Origin: Algoriphagus formosus
Lineage (GTDB): Bacteria; Bacteroidota; Bacteroidia; Cytophagales; Cyclobacteriaceae
Direction of reading: 5' to 3'
NCBI RefSeq assembly: GCF_002807035.1
Contig: NZ_NIUC01000003.1
Coordinates: forward strand, 310,001 to 374,000
DNA length: 64,000 nt
Positions 60,150 through 64,000 of this stretch are shown one piece after another. The notes under the pieces were generated by a model. It saw only the letters and a program-made list of their open reading frames with translations. It was not told the origin of the DNA and did no database searches. Positions within the stretch are counted from its first letter, which is position 1. Each line of letters starts with the position of its first letter. A program made the position numbers and the translations under genes.

Positions 60150-60824
60150 ATGATAGACCTGAGTTTAAGCAGCATTGAGAATTTAAAATGGCTTCCTTGG
60201 ATTGGAAGTGATTTCTTCAATTTACCTTTTAATAAAAGGCTTCTTATTGTTGGTGAAAGCCATTACCATGATAATACTCCTGCAACCATTGATAGGCACA
60301 ATGATAAAACATTCACAAGATCAGTGATAAAAGAATTTGCTATAGATCGGTGTTATTATGGAACAAAAATCTTCCCAAACCTACATCGAGCTTTGTTTCA
60401 AAGTGACGAATTCAATAGCGCCTCATTTTGGAACTCGGTATCTTTTTACAATTTTATCCAGCGTCCTATGGTGACCAATAAAGAACGACCAAACTATACT
60501 GACTTCTACAATAGTTGGTTCCCATTTTTAGAAACAACAAAGCTTCTCCAACCAAAAATATGTTTATTTATTGGTACAAGTGCTGCAAATTCCTTAGAAC
60601 GTGCATTAGAACATACAGGATATTCAACTCCTGGTGTTATTTGGGAAGAAAAAATAAATAATGCTTATGCCAAAACTTCCACTATTCAAGATACAGAAGG
60701 AAAGGAAATCTTACTGATTTTCATCAAACATACAAGCCAGAGATTCAGCTGGAGTCAATGGAATACCTATTTAATAAAAAAAATCCCCCATGAAATGAAT
60801 TGGTTAGCTGAGAAAGTGAAATAA
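60150..60824 (+). CDS. Hypothetical protein with uracil-DNA-glycosylase-fold features
   Basis: A 224-residue soluble protein. RLLIVGESHYHDNT near the N-terminus resembles the GESPG/GEAPG loop of uracil-DNA glycosylase-like proteins. A central SFYNFIQRPM and LLQPKICLFIGTSAANSLERAL match the later strand order of that fold, in which a short Rossmann-like strand ends in G-x-x-A. The catalytic residues of true UDGs could not be assigned, so glycosylase activity is not claimed. It lies 64 bases after WYL copy 2 on the same strand. Confidence 0.5.
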   Translation: MIDLSLSSIENLKWLPWIGSDFFNLPFNKRLLIVGESHYHDNTPATIDRHNDKTFTRSVIKEFAIDRCYYGTKIFPNLHRALFQSDEFNSASFWNSVSFYNFIQRPMVTNKERPNYTDFYNSWFPFLETTKLLQPKICLFIGTSAANSLERALEHTGYSTPGVIWEEKINNAYAKTSTIQDTEGKEILLIFIKHTSQRFSWSQWNTYLIKKIPHEMNWLAEKVK

Positions 60825-60876
60825 AAAAGATATATGTAATCTCACTTTAAATTTTCAAAACTTTTTATTTTTAGTC

Positions 60877-61317
60877 CTGAAAGATCAAAGCAATTACGAA
60901 AATCAACAAACTAATTTATTTCCCATTAAATTTCAACTTGACTCAGGAATCGAAGTTCGGCTTGACAGGTTCCATCTTAAATTGACTTACGGTTCATTGC
61001 TAGAAGGGAATCAACATGACGAGCTTATATCGGAATATATCATTGAAGACTTGGAAGAACTCTCAGGGTTTGGAGATGTTAAAAAGATGTACATGATTCT
61101 ACTCAAAAAAGGTGATAAAAAAGCTCCCCTTTCCCCGTTTTCTTGTTTCGCCGAGCTTACTTCATTTACCGCAACAAAAGATTTTTAGGCATCTGACTTT
61201 AGACTAATTGTCCATTGGTTTGAAAAGTCAATACAAGACAGGCCGATAACTCATATCATAGAAGAAGCGGTAAAAAATCTGGATTGGGAAAATGAAGCAG
61301 ATGATTTTTGGTTTTAA
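60877..61317 (+). pseudogene. Second copy of the 145-aa family, no ATG start and one in-frame TAG
   Basis: Reading the frame through gives a full-length relative of the gene at 56838: FPIKFQLDSGIEVRLDRFHLKLTYGSLLEGNQ, SPFSCFAELTS, then a TAG at 61186-61188, and after it LIVHWFEKSIQDRPITHIIEEAVKNLDWENEADDF up to TAA at 61317. The frame has no ATG at the expected place; a CTG at 60877 fits the family's start. The part after the TAG is the best conserved of the gene, with no frameshift. It is either a very young pseudogene or is read through. Confidence 0.65.
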
Positions 61318-61350
61318 CCTTCAAATTAATATTTAAGAATTCACCTCCTT

Positions 61351-61782
61351 ATGAATGCCGGATTTAAACTTTCAGCCTCACTTTTTGAACATCCAATAAT
61401 TGTAACATTCAAAGATGGCATTGAAGCTTATGTTATGGAGTTTTTCATAGGTTTTACTCATGAACTATTTAGCAATGAAGAACCGGAAGAAAGGGTAGAT
61501 AATATGGATATTTTCATGAATCTTAATCCTCCACCCTTATGGCTAAAAAATGTACTTTATCATGTCCATTCTATAAATTATAAAAAAGAGAAGCTCCCTC
61601 GATACTATTGTTTTGCCTAGTTTTCTTCAGATGTCACTAAAGGGACAGGATCTCTTACATCAGAACTGGTTGTTCAATGGTTTGAAAATACAATCGATCT
61701 GAATACGATTCCCCAATTAATTAAAGAATGCATACAGAATATCAATTGGATGGATGAAGCTGAAGATTCAAAAATTCTTTAG
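61351..61782 (+). pseudogene. Third copy of the 145-aa family, one in-frame TAG
   Basis: From the ATG at 61351 the frame gives EHPIIVTFKDGIEAYVMEFFIGFTHELFSNEEP (the match to FHPVQVTLNSGLEL and on in the intact copy), LPRYYCFA, a TAG at 61618-61620, then FSSDVTKGTGSLTSELVVQWFENTIDLNTIPQLI up to INWMDEAEDSKIL and TAG at 61782. The total of 144 codons matches the intact gene. It is the most diverged copy, yet it has no frameshift. The TAG lies just after the conserved C-[YF]-A, a few residues away from the TAG of the second copy. Confidence 0.65.
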
Positions 61783-61967
61783 GAAGGCTTAAATTTTTGA
61801 TGATTATTTCAAACAGCTCCATTTTTCAAATCCGTCTAGTCTAATTAAAATTAATTTTATAATTTGGAATTTATCCTTGAAACCTTTTTTCCAAAATCAA
61901 AAGATACAAGGCATCTGAGATTCGAACAACCTTTTTTCGGTTCAAAAAAGTAAAGTTATCTCCAAAA

Positions 61968-64000
61968 ATGGCAGAATTCTCCATCGAACACTATTGGGCC
62001 CTTAAGGGCTTTTCCCCAAATCCCAAACAACGGGATGCTATTTTGCATCATCAAGGCCCCCTTTTTTTAACTGCCGGACCTGGATCTGGCAAGACAAGGG
62101 TAATACTATGGAGAACAGTAAATCTTATTGTCTTCCATAAAGTTGAACCAAGAAAAATTTTCCTTGCCACTTTCACAGAAAAAGCCGCACATCAATTAAA
62201 AGAAGGATTACGTGGTCTACTTGGGATGATTACCAATGAGACAGGTCAACCATATGATATTTCAGGGATGGCTATTGGTACGGTCCATTCGATCTGTCAA
62301 GATATACTTCTGGATAGGGATCGAAGGTTTTCGGAAGCTGGGGAGAAGAGTAGGGCACCAGTACTACTGGATTCTTTGGCTCAATATTTCAAGATTTATA
62401 GAAGAGGTTTTTGGGTTGAATTACTAAAAGCTGGTGGTTATATCACCAATCTGGAAAACACTGATCCAGAGGAAAGATATGCTCAAATGGAAATCAATCG
62501 TTACCTGACAGGTAGTGATGCAAAAGGGTCTCGACATGTGGCTGCGACTCAAATTATCAATATGTTTAATCGGTTTTCTGAAGAGAATCTGGACCCAGAT
62601 GAGGTTAACTGTAGTGATGAAGTTTTATCGAGGATTCTTCACATGTATGCTTTTTATAAGGCAAGCCATCGTGAAAATAAAATTCATACAGTTGACTTTT
62701 CCCTATTGCAGCAACGTGCCTACGAAAAAATCAAATCACATCAAGGTTCACAAGATGCATATGAACATATCATTGTCGATGAGTATCAAGATACCAACTC
62801 TATTCAAGAGTTGATTTATTTTGAACTGTCGAAGAAAACAAAAAACATATGTGTTGTTGGTGACGACGACCAAGCTCTCTATCGATTCCGAGGGGCGACA
62901 GTTGAAAACCTTGTAGAGTTTGAGGAAAGATGCCAAACCTATTTGGGACAAAGGCCAAAGAGAATTGATCTTGATACTAATTATCGATCAAAAAGAAGAA
63001 TTGTAGAGTTTTATACTCAGTTCATTGAGCAGACGAATTGGGCTAAACCAAAAGGAGGATTTTTCAGGGTAGCTGATAAAAATATCCGAGCTTTTAATCG
63101 AGAGGATTTCCATGCGGTAGTCACCACAGCTAGAATTGAAAAGAATTCGGTCTTTACCCAAGTAGCCCAATTTATTTTCGACTTGAAAGCTACTGGTAAA
63201 ATTAAAGATTACAGTCAAGTAGCATTTCTCTTTCCATCCTTGAGTTACATGGGTGAAAAGAATGGAGCAGTTCGTGATTTTGAAGAGGCACTTAATGAAA
63301 AAGGAATACAAATCTTCGCTCCTCGTGCAGGTCGATTTTTAGATGTGACAGAGGCCAAAGAAATTTTTGGACTTATCTTCCATATTCTTGGGAGACCTAG
63401 TCATCAAGGTCAGGCTAGTGCAGGGTTACAATCGTTTCGAGATTGGCAGACTGGATCGATGGCAATAGCTACAAGGCTAATGGCAAATGACCCAAACCTC
63501 AAGGAATATGTCACCGATAGAAAGAATGAATTAGATCTAATTCAATCGGATTTTCAAGCCTTGATGAAAGTAGTGAAGAGAAATAGGTGGAAGCCAAACT
63601 CGAGACTTAAACTTGATATGGTGAGGGATCTTGCCATGGCCTCAGGACTTTCGCCAAAGTCTAAAAGCAATCTTCAGAAACAGGCCTTTTTGAATGTTTT
63701 GAAGAAGAAAGAACAAGCAGGAGAGCCAGTTTCTTTGAGCTATGTGCTCAATCGGGTTACTTCAGTGGACTGGAGCGTATTGGATTTATTCTATCAGTTG
63801 AGTGGATTCAAACATTTTCAAGAGTATTTCTTATTGGCAGAAAATGGTATTGATGAAGGGCCAGTTTGTAATCTTGGACTACTTACCCAATACCTTGCCC
63901 GATTTATGGAGGAGTACACACCAATCATCACTGCCTCTTTTCTGGATGAAAATAAGTTTGCTAATACGTTTGTGGGGTCAATCCTCTATGCAATTTATAG
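61968..64000 (+). CDS. UvrD/Rep-family superfamily 1 DNA helicase, 3-prime truncated by the window edge
   Basis: A frame open from the ATG at 61968 to the right edge (677 codons visible). SF1 helicase motifs in order: Q-motif-like NPKQRDAI, Walker A GPGSGKT at residues 37-43, ATFTEKAAHQLKE (Ia), IGTVHSICQDIL (Ib), IIVDEYQDTNSIQE (II), VVGDDDQALYRFRGA (III), LDTNYRSKRRIV (IV) and APRAGRFLDVTEAKEIFGL (2B region). It unwinds DNA with 3-to-5 polarity in the family. Motifs V and VI and any C-terminal nuclease domain lie outside. It starts 186 bases after the third 145-aa copy. UvrD-type helicases often sit beside nuclease genes in defence islands, which fits the DUF2779 and PD-(D/E)XK genes here. 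Confidence 0.9.
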   Translation, partial: MAEFSIEHYWALKGFSPNPKQRDAILHHQGPLFLTAGPGSGKTRVILWRTVNLIVFHKVEPRKIFLATFTEKAAHQLKEGLRGLLGMITNETGQPYDISGMAIGTVHSICQDILLDRDRRFSEAGEKSRAPVLLDSLAQYFKIYRRGFWVELLKAGGYITNLENTDPEERYAQMEINRYLTGSDAKGSRHVAATQIINMFNRFSEENLDPDEVNCSDEVLSRILHMYAFYKASHRENKIHTVDFSLLQQRAYEKIKSHQGSQDAYEHIIVDEYQDTNSIQELIYFELSKKTKNICVVGDDDQALYRFRGATVENLVEFEERCQTYLGQRPKRIDLDTNYRSKRRIVEFYTQFIEQTNWAKPKGGFFRVADKNIRAFNREDFHAVVTTARIEKNSVFTQVAQFIFDLKATGKIKDYSQVAFLFPSLSYMGEKNGAVRDFEEALNEKGIQIFAPRAGRFLDVTEAKEIFGLIFHILGRPSHQGQASAGLQSFRDWQTGSMAIATRLMANDPNLKEYVTDRKNELDLIQSDFQALMKVVKRNRWKPNSRLKLDMVRDLAMASGLSPKSKSNLQKQAFLNVLKKKEQAGEPVSLSYVLNRVTSVDWSVLDLFYQLSGFKHFQEYFLLAENGIDEGPVCNLGLLTQYLARFMEEYTPIITASFLDENKFANTFVGSILYAIY

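Noticed and set aside
60877..61782. Genome-wide recoding of TAG as an amino acid
   Set aside because: TAG is used as an ordinary stop elsewhere in the window, for example at the end of the ATP-grasp gene (42908-42910) and of the sulfatase gene ending at 4417. Any readthrough would have to be local.

Overview
The window looks like a chromosome piece from a marine or aquatic member of the Bacteroidota, most likely Cytophagales and close to Cyclobacteriaceae (Algoriphagus-like). This is inferred from the abundance of sulfatases and TonB-dependent receptors with carboxypeptidase-regulatory N-termini, start sites lacking Shine-Dalgarno but rich in A, a promoter of the Bacteroidota TTG/TAnnTTTG type, the MoaC-MoaB fusion, and AT-rich intergenic simple repeats. 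No rRNA, intact tRNA or CRISPR array was found.

Layout. (1) Positions 1-12,200 form a sulfated or sialylated glycan block: a left-truncated GH97 glycosidase, a leftward operon of two sulfatases and a sialidase, a divergent TonB-dependent receptor whose promoter is bracketed by a perfect 16-bp inverted repeat, and two tandemly duplicated sulfatases. (2) Positions 12,200-26,800 are general metabolism and envelope genes: serine hydrolase, ACC-synthase-like aminotransferase, di-haem peroxidase, cupin, CotH-like lipoprotein, DPP-IV-like and M1 peptidases, DUF1460 protein, and an ECF sigma factor overlapping a membrane protein with a barrel-like C-terminus. (3) Positions 26,800-41,400 hold a malonate uptake and activation operon (matB-madL-madM), a DoxX plus Gfo/Idh operon, a PLP decarboxylase with a moaCB fusion, an OprC-type copper receptor with a Cys-containing partner, DUF6671 with dihydroorotase, and DUF302 and DsrE genes. 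(4) Positions 41,620-48,464 are one tight six-gene operon: PqqD-like protein, ATP-grasp ligase, DAP-decarboxylase-like PLP enzyme, a urea-transporter/M23-peptidase fusion, a barrel-like outer-membrane protein and a TPR protein. I do not recognise it as a named pathway.

(5) From about 48,500 the content changes to an accessory island. Its edge has a frameshifted LytTR fragment joined to an integrase N-terminal stub, then a short stretch resembling a tRNA 3-prime end next to a leftward terminator. The island carries a DUF2779 double-nuclease protein, a small PD-(D/E)XK protein and two WYL regulators. It also holds two copies of a module made of an AAA+ gene followed by a small tubulin/FtsZ-like gene: one AAA+ copy is fused to an FtsH-type M41 peptidase, the other is a degenerate ATPase. 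A three-copy family of about 145 residues follows, two of whose members carry an in-frame TAG, then a possible UDG-fold protein and a UvrD helicase cut by the right edge.

The island module (53,888-59,094 with its WYL regulators) and the 41,620-48,464 operon are the best candidates for undescribed systems. Functions given for both are inferences from motifs read by eye; no database search was possible.
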